A stretch of DNA of 64,000 nucleotides from Notolepis coatsorum (lineage: Eukaryota; Chordata; Actinopteri; Aulopiformes; Paralepididae). Each line of letters opens with the position of its first letter. The stretch's first letter is position 1. Shown piece by piece: positions 11,474 through 21,120 of the stretch. The notes under the pieces were generated by a model. That model saw only the letters and a list, made by a program, of their open reading frames with translations, had not been told where the DNA came from and did not search any database. The stretch lies in contig OZ020589.1 of NCBI GenBank assembly GCA_963971535.1, forward strand, positions 96,220,324 through 96,284,323, given 5' to 3'. The position numbers and the translations under genes were made by a program.

Positions 11474-11815
11474 CATTAAGTAAAGTAAATCACTACACCT
11501 CGGGCTAAGCCTGCCTAGCTTTAGAGCACACCACTAACCACGGGACGCTAACACCCTCTACAAGAGGCACTGCATATCACCAAACGATGCACACATAATC
11601 AACCATCACTGGTCCAACGTGAACACAGGGGACCACCTCCCGGTACTAGTTGCCCCTCATCTCCTTCCCCCCGCCACCCTCCAATTAGTTAAGATATAAC
11701 AGGCCTGACGTATACAACAATACAAGGATATACAACCTACAATATGCTATGCAAAATATAATATGGTATACAAAATACAATATGATATGCAAAATACATT
11801 ATGTAAAAGTGGCCT
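11474..11815. other. Unassigned sequence with short AT-rich imperfect repeats
   Basis: No gene seen. At about 11735-11795 a unit like ACAATATG-TATGCAAAAT is repeated three times with changes. Confidence 0.4.
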
Positions 11816-11839
11816 TAACTCGCCCTCACGGGCGAGTTA
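11816..11839. repeat. Perfect 10-bp-arm hairpin
   Basis: TAACTCGCCC and GGGCGAGTTA flank a 4-bp loop. It stands exactly where similarity to the RecQ-like exon ends, so it may mark a rearrangement junction. Confidence 0.6.
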
Positions 11840-11851
11840 TATTTGATTATA

Positions 11852-11973
11852 AGACTGTCCACATCCATATCTTGTTTGTTTTTTTGTCACTAGCCTCAGT
11901 CTAGCCCCTTTCGGTACCGAAAAGTTTGATTGATCATGTGCCCAAACACCTGAGCGCATCTCCTGTTTATTGT
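11852..11973 (-). repeat. Second copy of the RecQ-like gene 5' end
   Basis: About 120 bp nearly identical to 9198-9315, including the start codon and first six codons of the RecQ-like exon and its upstream region; the exon is then cut off. The unit is therefore present at least twice in 3 kb in the same orientation. Confidence 0.75.
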
Positions 11974-12071
11974 CTGCACTTTGGACACGTCCAACTCCCC
12001 GGGAAAATGGCTTCGCTGAACGGCGTGTACTACAAGGCTGTAGGCTTCAATGATGAATTATGATTCACTGA

Positions 12072-12210
12072 AAATGGGGGACCCTGATGTAAACAAGACG
12101 AAAGTCTTTCTCTGGTCTGCATCCCCTTAACAATTGTGTGTATTGAGCTGTACTGTATTGTACCCATTCTGCAATCTGTTAATAAAATGTTCAATCAATC
12201 AATTCAATCA
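12072..12210 (+). mobile_element. CR1/Rex1-like LINE 3' end with (CAAT)n tail
   Basis: Shares GGGGGACCCTGATGTAAACA, the following ~100 bp and a short CAAT repeat tail with 28600-28735; the distal part also matches 20715-20824. Only the last ~140 bp are present, as expected of a heavily 5'-truncated LINE. Confidence 0.8.
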
Positions 12211-12488
12211 GGAAATATCACTCGGCATCCGCAAGAACGTCCCAAGTGCAGCGTATGTAGCATGTAGCACATGTAGCTATGTAGCACAGCACTCTCTATA
12301 CCCGTCCCTGTCTGGCTCCAGGAGGTTAAGGTGAGACAGTACCCCCTAATATAGGCAAACTAAATATTTGTATAGATATCACTATGAAACTTTCCCAGTT
12401 TGTTATGTACATAAAAACTAAGAAAAAATGTATTGCAAGTTTTCAGAATCGTATGTTTATATATGCAAATTAGGCACTTCCTCATTAA
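12211..12488. other. Unassigned spacer with short GTAGCACAT-type repeats
   Basis: A short stretch of near-repeats of ATGTAGCAC occurs around 12250-12285. I see nothing else. Confidence 0.35.
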
Positions 12489-13399
12489 CACTTTCAGCGC
12501 CACGCCGTGTTTTCCTTTTTACCCCGTTGATGCCACGGTCCATGTAACGTTAATATCGCCTACTCTATGTTTTAAATTATGCTATGTGTCTAATCTGCCC
12601 ATCGCTTATCAAAGAATCATTTTCCAGTCAACATTGGCAAAGCAGATTGTGTTTTTATTGCTTCATTTCCTTTTTATAGCATTTTGAAAACCACTCGGTT
12701 TCGAAGAAAAAACAACACATTCCCTGATAATCGCCTTTTACTGGAATATTCCAGAACGTTATCATTTGTGAATCGTTTTCAAATAAACGCTAGATGGTCG
12801 ATAGTATATGTGTGCGCACGCACGCTTGTGCCGTGCGCTGATAATCGCTGCTCTTATTTCCTGATGGCTTTTACAGTCAAAACAGCTATATCACATATAG
12901 GGGAAACGCTTATATATCCGTGAAAACGAGTCCGATTATCCTAACACTGATAATATAGATTCCTTACCTGACATCAGATGGTATCCAAATGGTATATTCC
13001 AATTCCTGATCACCATTCGGAAAAAATCGATAAGTATATTTATCCAACGTGTGTACAGTATAACCCATGCTCGCCGCGGCTCAGAGGCTCCAGAATGAAC
13101 TCTGGTAACTCCGGCTGCATCAGTGGACTGGAAAATGTGGACTGGAATATTTTTTTTCCCCCATCCATTTTCATTGAGTCCATTCCAAAAGGGTGATTTA
13201 CCATCTGGGAGACGATAGGGGCGCTTTTTTCACTTCTGATCGCCGGCGGCCCCTGGATCTCCAACGGTAGGCTCGGGTGATGCAATATGATTTCAGATCG
13301 CTAATAAAAAAAATTAAAATTATTCCGAGAAAAGCCGTGACGTGGCTTTCAACGTCACAATCGTAAACCCGAGATTAGCCGTGAGTGGCGCTCAAAGTG
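12489..13399. mobile_element. piggyBac-like MITE, copy 1
   Basis: TTAA lies on both sides (12485-12488, 13400-13403), and the 15-bp terminal inverted repeats CACTTTCAGCGCCAC and CACTTTGAGCGCCAC differ by one base. The whole 911 bp recurs in the opposite orientation at 60673-61575. The CACTTT start resembles the piggyBac termini at 31556 and 50447. No transposase is encoded, so it would depend on one supplied in trans. Confidence 0.85.
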
Positions 13400-13406
13400 T
13401 TAAACT

Positions 13407-13452
13407 AGAGATGATTGTGGACTTTAGGAGGTCAGGGGCCAGGGACTACGTA
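13407..13452 (+). repeat. Short L2 LINE fragment
   Basis: Encodes EMIVDFRRSG-RDY, matching the L2 ORF2 segment of copy 2. Only about 46 bp are present. Confidence 0.6.
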
Positions 13453-13569
13453 CATGAGATACCAGATATGAACTAAATGAAAACAAAACCAAAGCCCTAG
13501 TGAAAAAATGAAAACAAAGATGGCTCTAGGGCTTCACACTAAAACTGGAGAAAAATGGGTAGGCGGGGT

Positions 13570-13949
13570 GGGGGGTAACTGTACATTGGATTATCGACTA
13601 AACCTTACTTGGTCCCAAGAAGAGGGTCTTGTGTATTACTGGGTTTAATAGGACATTAATTGTACATTGGAGGGGGTTGCGTTAGGACATTTACAGGGGC
13701 CAGTTTCGAATTGCAGTCTCTCGTAGGTGCTCTTTGAGAGTGGTTTTGAAAGTGGGTAGTGATTCACATTCCTTTACAGCTGTGGGTAGGGCGTTCCACA
13801 TTGATGTGGCATAATTGCGAAACGTGTTTAGTCCCTTGTTTGAGCCGAATCTGGGTTTAACATGATTTGTGGAGCTCCCTCTGGTGTTGTGATCGTGGTA
13901 TTCACTGACCTTTGGGAAGTATTTTGACATGTACATGGGTACCTTAGTT
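13570..13949 (-). mobile_element. CR1/Rex1-like LINE, 3' part (split by an L2)
   Basis: The minus strand encodes the extreme C-terminal region (MYMSKYFPKVSEYHDHNT) and part of the 3' UTR, matching 20400-20690. The rest of the element lies at 16504-17795 on the other side of an L2 insertion. The 3' end is ragged and the (CAAT)n tail is not seen here. Confidence 0.85.
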
Positions 13950-16503
13950 CAAGTTTCTCAAGTTTCAAGTTTCTTTAATAGTTGTCATACAGAAGTACAG
14001 AATACTTTCATACAAAATGCTTCTTACTGTTACGCTCCAGAGACTGTGCTAGACAAGATAGTATCAAATAACATAGTATAGCATGTAGTTTAGAAGAAGA
14101 AAATGAGGTCACAGTGTTCGGTATAGACATATGTACAATGTTCTGAGTTACCATATAATATACAATACTATGCAGTGTACTAATGTACAGTACTATATAG
14201 TGCAAAGCAGAAATGGGATGAGGTACAATTTAGGTACAATTTACAGTAAGGTGTACGAGTTGTAGTGCAATCCTTCATCAATAAATATAAAGTGTGGGGA
14301 GTGGGTGCTACAGTGTGTTTGTTTAAAGTGGGTGTGTGCTATAAAGTGTGTGGAGTGGGTGCTACAGTGTGTTTGTTTAAAGTGAGTGTGTGCGTGTGGA
14401 TGTGTGTGCTATGTGCGTTTGGTGGTTGTTGTTGTGTAGGGGAGGATCTATGGTGGTTGTTGTTGTGTAGTGTTCATTCATTGTTCGTTTAGCAGCCTGA
14501 TGGCCTGGGGATAGAAGCTTCTTCTGAGTCTTTCTGTGCTCGCCTTGAGACTCCGGTATCGCTTGCCTGACCGCAGCAGTTCAAAGAGGCAGTTGTTCGG
14601 GTGACTGGAGTCTTTAATGATTCTCTTAGCCTTGCCCTTGCAACGCTTGTTGTAAATGTTCTGGAGGGTGGGGAGCCCCCCTCCAATTGTGCGTTCGGCT
14701 GAACGTGTCACTCTTTGTAGTCTGCTTCGGTCTTGTGCAGTGCTATTCCCAAACCAGGAGGTGATGTTGCCGGTCAAGATGCTCTCTATTGTACATGAGT
14801 AGAAGTTCTTAAGGATCTTCTGACTGACTTGGAACTTCCTTAGGCGCCTGAGGAAGTAGAGGCGTTGTCGTGCTTTCTTCACAACACTGTCAATGTGTGT
14901 GGTCCATGTCAAGTCCTCGGATATGTAGGCTCCGAGGTACTTAAAGCTGTTGACTCTCTCAACCGGTGCCCCGTCGATGCTGAGGGGGCTGTAGTCCTTG
15001 ACCCCCGACCTCCTGAAGTCCACAATCATCTCCTTTGTTTTGCTGACGTTCAGGGAGAGGCTGTTTTCCTGGCACCATCCCGCCAGGACCTTGACCTCTT
15101 CCAGGTAGGCCCTCTCGTCGTTGGCAGAGATCAGGCCCACCACCACTGTGTCGTCAGCAAGTTTGATGATTGTATTGCTACTCCGCTGAGCCACACAGTC
15201 GTGTGTGTACAGGGAGTAGAGGAGGGGACTCAGAACACAGCCCTGGGGGGCCCCTATGTTGAGGGTGATGGATGAGGAGGTGCAGTTGCCTGCTCTCACC
15301 ACCTGGGGTCTGCCAGTCAGGAAGTCCAAGACCCACTGGCAGAGGTCATAGTTCAAGCCCAGGTCCCTGAGCTTGGCTATGAGTATGGAGGGGACTATGG
15401 TATTGAATGCCGAGCTGTAGTCGATGAATAGCATTCTCACATAGTTCCCCTGCCTCTTGTCCAGGTGTGATGCTGCTGTGTGCAGCACATGGGCTATGGC
15501 GTCCTCCGTGGACCTGTTGGGGCGGTATGCAAATTGCAGGGGGTCCATGTTGATGGGGAGGGAGGAGCAGATGTAGCCCTTTACTAGCTTCTCAAAGCAC
15601 TTCATGGCTATGGAGGTGAGGGCTACAGGGCGGTAGTCGTTGAGGCAAGCAGGCTTGGATTTTTTGGGTACAGGGATAATAGTGGACTTCTTCAGGCAGG
15701 TGGGGATGACAGCCTGTTCTAAGGACAGGTTGAAGATGTCAGTGAATACTGGGGCCAGTTGGTCGGCACAGACTTTTAGGACGCGGCCGGGGATGCCGTC
15801 CGGACCTGCTGCCTTCCTGATATTCACTTTTTTAAAGGTCCGCCTCACCTCATGCTCTGTTACCCTGAACACTGCGCCTCCATCAGCAGCCGACCCCCCC
15901 CCCCCCATTGCCGTGGCTTGTGAGCTGGTGTTGTTATTACCAGCATCAAACCTCGCATAGAAGGTATTGAGGTCATTTGCTAAGGAGATGTCACTGTTCA
16001 GTTTGAGGGAGGCGCCTTTGTAGTCTGTCATCGTTTTGAGCCCCTGCCACATAGCTCTAGAGTCAGCTTGTTCAAACTGGAGTTCAATTTTATCCCTGTA
16101 GCGCCGTTTGGCCTCTGACACTGTCCTCCTTACGTTGTATCGCGCCACCTTGTGGTCATTCATGTTGCCTGCCACTAGGCCGTCGTTGTATGCTTTGGTG
16201 CGCTCTCTCAGAGCTTCACGGACGGATTTGTCTACCCAGGGTTTTTGATTTGGGTAAACTCTCATTTTGGTAGTGGGGATTGTTTCTTCCACCCTAGTAC
16301 AAACATAGTTCAGCACTGTTTCCGTGTAGACATTAATGTTATCTGTGTCGCGGAACACATTCCAGTCTGTGCAGTGAAACGCAGACCGGAGCGTCTCCTC
16401 TGACGTCAAATCCCATTTCTGCACCTCTCGCGAGACTACAGGAGTACTTTTGATTCTCTGTTTGTACATTGGTGAAAGAAAGATTGACGCGTGATCTGAT
16501 CGT
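13950..16503 (-). mobile_element. L2-type LINE, copy 2, 5'-truncated, inserted in a CR1-like LINE
   Basis: A nearly intact L2 on the minus strand. Its 3' UTR has two tandem ~57-bp units (about 14289-14390) and its tail carries TCAAGTT repeats at 13953-13975. The 5' end is truncated inside the endonuclease domain just before the SDH motif. The CR1-like reading frame breaks at the left and right boundaries and continues outside (YKMHYT at the right, KVPMYMSKYF at the left, by comparison with 20380-20420), proving insertion; a few target bases seem lost. Confidence 0.92.
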
Positions 16504-16505
16504 GT
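14478..16505 (-). CDS. L2 ORF2: endonuclease end and reverse transcriptase
   Basis: About 676 codons are uninterrupted. The open frame begins slightly upstream, in host-LINE sequence. Visible parts: the SDHASIF end of an APE-type endonuclease at the N-terminus; a linker region; then reverse transcriptase blocks with [62 protein letters not shown] and the catalytic LADDTVVV box (family form FADD), followed by thumb and C-terminal regions ending AIRLLNEQ. The protein would nick target DNA and copy its RNA there, but the loss of most of the endonuclease makes this copy unable to act alone. The open frame suggests a recent insertion. A second copy of the same 3' part is at 23851-24630. Confidence 0.88.
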   Translation of the reverse strand, partial: TRSDHASIFLSPMYKQRIKSTPVVSREVQKWDLTSEETLRSAFHCTDWNVFRDTDNINVYTETVLNYVCTRVEETIPTTKMRVYPNQKPWVDKSVREALRERTKAYNDGLVAGNMNDHKVARYNVRRTVSEAKRRYRDKIELQFEQADSRAMWQGLKTMTDYKGASLKLNSDISLANDLNTFYARFDAGNNNTSSQATAMGGGGSAADGGAVFRVTEHEVRRTFKKVNIRKAAGPDGIPGRVLKVCADQLAPVFTDIFNLSLEQAVIPTCLKKSTIIPVPKKSKPACLNDYRPVALTSIAMKCFEKLVKGYICSSLPINMDPLQFAYRPNRSTEDAIAHVLHTAASHLDKRQGNYVRMLFIDYSSAFNTIVPSILIAKLRDLGLNYDLCQWVLDFLTGRPQVVRAGNCTSSSITLNIGAPQGCVLSPLLYSLYTHDCVAQRSSNTIIKLADDTVVVGLISANDERAYLEEVKVLAGWCQENSLSLNVSKTKEMIVDFRRSGVKDYSPLSIDGAPVERVNSFKYLGAYISEDLTWTTHIDSVVKKARQRLYFLRRLRKFQVSQKILKNFYSCTIESILTGNITSWFGNSTAQDRSRLQRVTRSAERTIGGGLPTLQNIYNKRCKGKAKRIIKDSSHPNNCLFELLRSGKRYRSLKASTERLRRSFYPQAIRLLNEQ

Positions 16506-17795
16506 AGTGCATCTTGTAGACCAGACCCATTGCAAGTTGCTGTACTCTGTCGTCTACTCTAAGCCATCCTAGGTTGTCAAAGTGGGCAGGGGTGAGGTGG
16601 GTTCTAGGAGTCAGGTCAAGCAGTAGTCTGACCAGTTTGTTTTGAGATGTTTGTAATTTAGTTTTTAGCGCCTTTGAGGTGCTTTGGTACCATGAGCGAG
16701 GTGCAAGCATAGTCGTAGTACCCTTGAATGAGTGCTCCTGCCAGAGTCTTCAGGGTATTCTTGTTTACCAGAGAGGATATCCGATACAAGAATCGAGTTC
16801 GTTGGTAGACTTTTTTTATTACATTGGATGCCATTTTGTCACAGGAAAGATTTGCCTCTAGGATGGAACCTAGGTATGTAATTTCATCTTTCCTTGTGAC
16901 AATATTGTCATCCACTGTAACTGAGAAGCCGTCGGTCTTGCTGAGTTTGTTATTTGAACCGAAGAGAATGGACTCTGTTTTACCCAGGTGTAATGATAGC
17001 GAGCCAGATGCAGATTTTGCCTAGTTCCGAGCTGAGGGTTTTTTCAACCTGTAACTTGTTCTTGTCAGAGACCAGCAGGGCTGAGTCGTCCGCGAACAGG
17101 AACAAGTTGCAGTCACAAGCTGACGACATGTCATTTGCATAAATTAGGAACAGTAGCGGTCCTAGTATGCTTCCACTGGGAGGGGGGGGGGGATAGGGTA
17201 CCGTTTACCTCCACCATCTGTTCTCTCCCCTCCAGGTAGGATTGCATCCAGCTCACTGATAGACTATCAAAACCAATTGCTTTTAGCTTGTCAATCAGAA
17301 TGGAGTGATTGACAGTGTCGAAGGCCTTTTGTAGGTCCAGCATGACCATGCCGCAGTATTTGCCCGCGTCCACCTCTTGTTTGATGTGGTCGTTTAAATA
17401 GAGAAGGCATGTGTCAGTGGAGTGGGATGTTCTGAAGCCAGATTGGAATTCGTAGATTAGATTTTCTTCCGCAAGGTACTTTTCGACCTGTTCGTATACT
17501 ATTTTTCCATTACTTTCGAGATGGAGGTAAGGATAGAAACAGGGCGGTAGTTGCCTGGGTCTAATTTGCTGCCCTTTTCGTGCAGGGGTGTTACTCTCTC
17601 AATTTTGAAGTCTTTGGGTACGTGTCCCTGTTTTATGGAGAGGTTTATTATGTGTGTGATGACTGGGGTGATGGCGGTTGCTGAGTCTCTGAGGAATTTG
17701 GAGGGGATATTGTCATGGCCAGTGGCCTTGTTAGGTTGGAGGGCGCTCAGTTTTTTTAGTACCTCAGCTGTTGTTACCATTTCTAGCCTAGTGTC
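16504..17795 (-). pseudogene. CR1/Rex1-like LINE, ORF2 reverse transcriptase part
   Basis: Successive minus-strand blocks are SALQPNKATGHDNIPSKFL and YRPVSILTSISKVMEK (17780-17499), MVMLDLQKAFDTVNHSILI (17373-17131), a FADDSALLVSD box near 17110, then a C-terminal segment (16915-16510) matching 20036-20400. Frameshifts occur, one at a G-run near 17181. The endonuclease is missing (5' truncation near 17795). It lies just upstream of the creatine kinase exon, presumably in that gene's last intron. Confidence 0.85.
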
Positions 17796-17963
17796 TTAAA
17801 GCTGTATACTAGTTGATCATATTAACTAGTCAAGCTGTACAGAGATTTAACACGGATGGACATAGATAACATTTCCCTCACATCGGGTTTCAGCTGTCCT
17901 AACTGTGGTGGGAAGTTTGTAAATGTTTTCACTCTCCTCACGCAACCATACTTTTATTTCCAG
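17796..17963 (+). other. Intron end with splice acceptor before the creatine kinase exon
   Basis: Ends in a pyrimidine-rich tract and CTTTTATTTCCAG, a good acceptor with AG at 17962-17963. Confidence 0.6.
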
Positions 17964-18124
17964 ACTTCCCGGGGACGTACCAGGTGAGCAACGTCCCGAC
18001 AATCGGCCTTGACGAGGTGGGGCTGACGCAGCTGGTGGTGGATGGCGTCAAGCTGCTGGTGGTCATGGAGAAGAGGCTGGAGAGCAGAGGGGACATTGAT
18101 GACCTCGTCCCCAAACAAAAGTAG
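17964..18124 (+). CDS. Creatine kinase, last coding exon
   Basis: The exon opens after a consensus acceptor and encodes 52 residues plus TAG (18122-18124). The segment LVVDGVKLLVVMEKRLE followed by DIDDLVPKQK aligns without gaps to the C-terminus of cytosolic creatine kinases (VVDGVKLL-EME-RLE, IDDL-PAQK), which transfer phosphate between ATP and creatine. Upstream residues (TYQVSNV) match the family's VFDVSNA. The first two bases complete a split codon. The active-site part would be in earlier exons, which are not in the window; the 5' side is a CR1-like LINE. It could be the end of a real gene or a stranded exon. The sequence departs from muscle and brain forms at several positions, so I give no symbol. 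Confidence 0.8.
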
Positions 18125-18296
18125 AGCTCCAGGACGCCTATAGCTTATTAACAGCGGAAGAGTGCTGCCGAGTGCTTCCGCGTTTTCCCTGATTGGCTGC
18201 GACATGCCCCGCGGCAGCGCGGTAGCCGCAGAGCGGAGCCGCGGAGCGGCAGAGCTTGCGACATTATGTAGCCGTAATCCCAGATGTTTTTCATTC

Positions 18297-18362
18297 GACG
18301 CTTAGCTCAACTGGCAGCGCTGCCGTGCTGTGGATCCTTGGTGACAAGTTCGATTCCCTTAA
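18297..18362 (+). other. tRNA-like pol III promoter relic inside the MITE
   Basis: A box TAGCTCAACTGG (18303-18314) and B box AGTTCGATTCC (18347-18357) have tRNA-like spacing and precede a ~20-nt T run that would stop pol III. The arms do not fold into a convincing tRNA, so I read it as a SINE or tRNA relic. Confidence 0.5.
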
Positions 18363-18404
18363 ATTTTTTTTTTTTTTTTTTTTTTTACATGCATTCTTTC
18401 GCCG

Positions 18405-18660
18405 GTTAAGTTTAGGCATGTTAACTTTAAGCATTATTTCGGAGTTGGTTATGGTTAAGGTTAGGCATTGTTTCGGAGTTGGTTAAGGTTAGAAGGGTTA
18501 AGTTTAGGCGCTGTTAAGGAGCTGGTTAAGGTTAGAGTTTGTCTTAGAGAATGGCAATATTCTTTCGGAGTTGGTTATGGTTAAGGTTAGGCATGGTTAA
18601 GGTTAAGGTTAGGTATTGTTTCGGAGTTGGTTAAGGTTAGAAGGGTTAAGTTTAGGCGCG
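18405..18660 (+). repeat. Degenerate tandem repeats, GGTTAAGGTTAGGC/TTTCGGAGTT units
   Basis: Roughly five imperfect units combine GTTAAGGTTAG with TTTCGGAGTTG. Low-complexity core of the MITE. Confidence 0.7.
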
Positions 18661-18787
18661 AGGCAATAGACAGCCTATTTCCACGCTGCAGCTCTCTCGC
18701 GCTGCCGCGGTCACATGGGCGTCATGGCCAATCAGAGAAAACGCGGAAGCACGCAACGCACTCTTCCGCTGGGAATAAGCTACACGC

Positions 18788-19976
18788 CTCCAGGACGGAC
18801 ATCCCCCAAAAAAACTTGGTTTCTTCTTCTTCAGTGATCCAAGCCTAAACAAATGGGTTACCCCACCACAAAAAGAGGGGGGGGGGGGATAGCAAGACAT
18901 ATTTTTATTATTCAGTTGATAGACCTACTTCTACTAGACTACAGACACTAGACAACAGGTGAATGTGGGTTTTTAATTGTATGTGTGGTGTTTTTTCAAT
19001 GTATATACAGTACATATCTCAGAATGTATACTGACTGTATTTTATTCTTATTCGTGATTTGTGATTTGAGACTACCTAAATGTTTATTGTGTGCTATCTG
19101 TAGTGCTGAATTTCCCTCGGGATCAATAAAGTACTTCAATTCTATTCTGTGGCTGTAAAAACGTACATTGGTAGTAAGAACAGATTTTCAGATTTATTGT
19201 CCATCTGCAGATCAGACGTGAATATACAACACACTGATATGGGAAAAACAACAACACAGCTTTAAAATAACTATATTGTCTCATCCATTCAAAGATCTGA
19301 TTTGTTACAAATTGGGAAGCGATTCTGTACAGGAGCAATTGCGCCAGTAGTTTTTCAGATGTTGGAAGCAGAACATGTTAGCTTTTAAAAATACCCTCCA
19401 GATGTATTTATAAATATTGAATAACAATTAGTAGAAACATGTTTTGTTTCCCACCAAACTGTTCAATAAACGGACGAAAATGGCTTAGGAGCATTTACAC
19501 GGCAGCTTGTATTCTCTCAAGATATCAGTGTCTGCTGAAGCCGGAGGTGTCAAGTTACCACATATTGAACCACGATAGGTGACATCTTAGTGACACTCAT
19601 GCAACACAGATTTCAGGGAAGTACAGAGCTTCCCTCTCCAGGGGAAGAATGTGGGGAAATTGGTTCTCTGGTGACAAATTCTACACAAATAACATTCATG
19701 TGTGGAGGGGAGCTATAATGCTAGAGGAAGTCAATTATGAATGAGACATGATGTCTCTCAAAGACATAATCCAATCCTTTTAATTAAAGACGTGAGACAT
19801 GAGTGAATGCAGTTTACAAAGCTAAGAAAATGTGTAACTAAATGTACGACTAGTTATTCAAATTATAACTGCTAGTTTTGGTGTAGCTCTTTGCATTATT
19901 ATAAGCTTAAGAAATTATAACAAAACAGATTAAGAATCTGACCATGTTTTTTAATGTAGACAATGTTAATGTCTAG
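18788..19976. other. Creatine kinase 3' UTR remainder, repeat tail, and unassigned sequence
   Basis: After the MITE the UTR may continue to a G run at 18879-18890. At 19108-19140 GAATTTCCCTCGGGATCAAT followed by AAAG closely resembles a repeat tail also at 47071-47100, so the AATAAA there probably belongs to a repeat. From 19150 to 19976 I see no coding region. Confidence 0.4.
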
Positions 19977-20824
19977 AGTCCATTCTCTTCGGTTCAAATA
20001 ACAAACTCAGCAAGACCGACGGCTTCTCAGTTACAGTGGGTGACAATATTGTCACAAGGAAAGATGAAATTACCTACCTGGGTTCCATCCTAGAGGCTAA
20101 TCTTTCCTGTGACAAAATGGCATCCAATGTAATAAAAAAAGTCAACCAACGAACTCGATTCTTGTACCGGATCTCCTCTCTGGTAAACAAGAATACCCTG
20201 AAGACTCTGGCAGGAGCACTCATTCAAGGGTACTACAACTATGCTTGCACCTCATGGTACCAAAGCACCTCAAAGGCACTAAAAACAAAATTACAAACAT
20301 CTCAAAACAAACTGGTCAGACTACTGCTTGACCTGACTCCTAGAACCCACCTCACCCCTGCCCACTTTGACAACCTAGGATACAAGATACACTACACGAC
20401 CAAGGTACCCATGTACATGTCAAAATACTTCCCAAAGGCCAGTGAATACCACGATCACAACACCAGAGGGAGCTCCAAAAATCATGTTAAACCCAGATTC
20501 GGCTAAAACAAGGGACTAAACACGTTTTGCAATTATGCCACATCAATGTGGAACGCCCTACCCAAAGCTGTAAAGGAATGTGAATCACTACCCACTTTCA
20601 AAAACACTCAAAGAACACCTACGGGAGACTGCAATTCGAAACTGGCCCCTGCAAATGTCCTAACCCAACCCCCTCCAATGTACAGTAAATGACCAAGTAT
20701 GGCTTTGTCAATATTCCAATGTACAGTGTACATCTCTGGTCTGCATCCCCTTAACAATTGTATGTATTGAGCTGTACTGTACCCATTCTGCAATCTGTTA
20801 ATAAAGTTTTCAATCAATCAATCA
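19977..20824 (+). pseudogene. CR1/Rex1-like LINE, 3' end of ORF2 and tail
   Basis: Plus-strand sequence encodes NIVTRKDEITYLGSILEANL, RTRFLYRISSLVNKNTL and a C-terminal region with SEYHDHNTRGSS, continuing (after a stop near 20504) to a (CAAT)n tail at 20810-20824. It matches the minus-strand copy at 13570-17000 in reverse. It is 5'-truncated. It has an internal deletion relative to the other copy: the segment after FDNLG, including LRVDDRVQQLAMGL, is missing here. Confidence 0.88.
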
Positions 20825-21120
20825 ATAGGTATTTAGAAGTTTGAAGTGGCCATAAAAAGGATCAGCAATATGTATTTGTACAGAAAATTATTGTTCTTTA
20901 TTACATTACATACATTTCAGGTGGATAAGTCCTTGATGATCTTGTTGGGCCTTCATAGAGTCTATTGTTTCGTTTGGAACCCAAGAGATGGCGCGACCGC
21001 GGTCAGTCACCGTCGGTTTTGCTCCGCAGAGATTGTGCACACTTTTAGTTATGATTATTTTTAATACTTTTTTTTATAAAAACAACACTGGCAGGGACGT
21101 CGTACGACCGCCAGTCACTC

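Larger units (their letters stand above)
18136..18787. mobile_element. Mutator-like MITE in the creatine kinase 3' UTR
   Basis: Long terminal inverted repeats (about 110 bp, starting GCCTATAGCTTATT on the left and GCGTGTAGCTTATT on the right) are bounded by a perfect 9-bp duplication CTCCAGGAC (18127-18135, 18788-18796). Long repeats with a 9-bp duplication fit Mutator-like elements. It starts 11 bp after the stop codon. Inside are a tRNA-like pol III region (18297-18362), a T run (18366-18386) and tandem GGTTAAGGTTAG-type repeats (18405-18660). Confidence 0.82.

Noticed and set aside
14265..14492. Cys/Val-rich small ORF (and its twin at 24105-24323)
   Set aside because: It reads the tandem GT-rich 3' UTR of the L2 element.
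19108..19135. AATAAA as the creatine kinase polyadenylation signal
   Set aside because: The surrounding sequence resembles a repeat tail also found at 47071-47100, so it more likely belongs to an inserted repeat.
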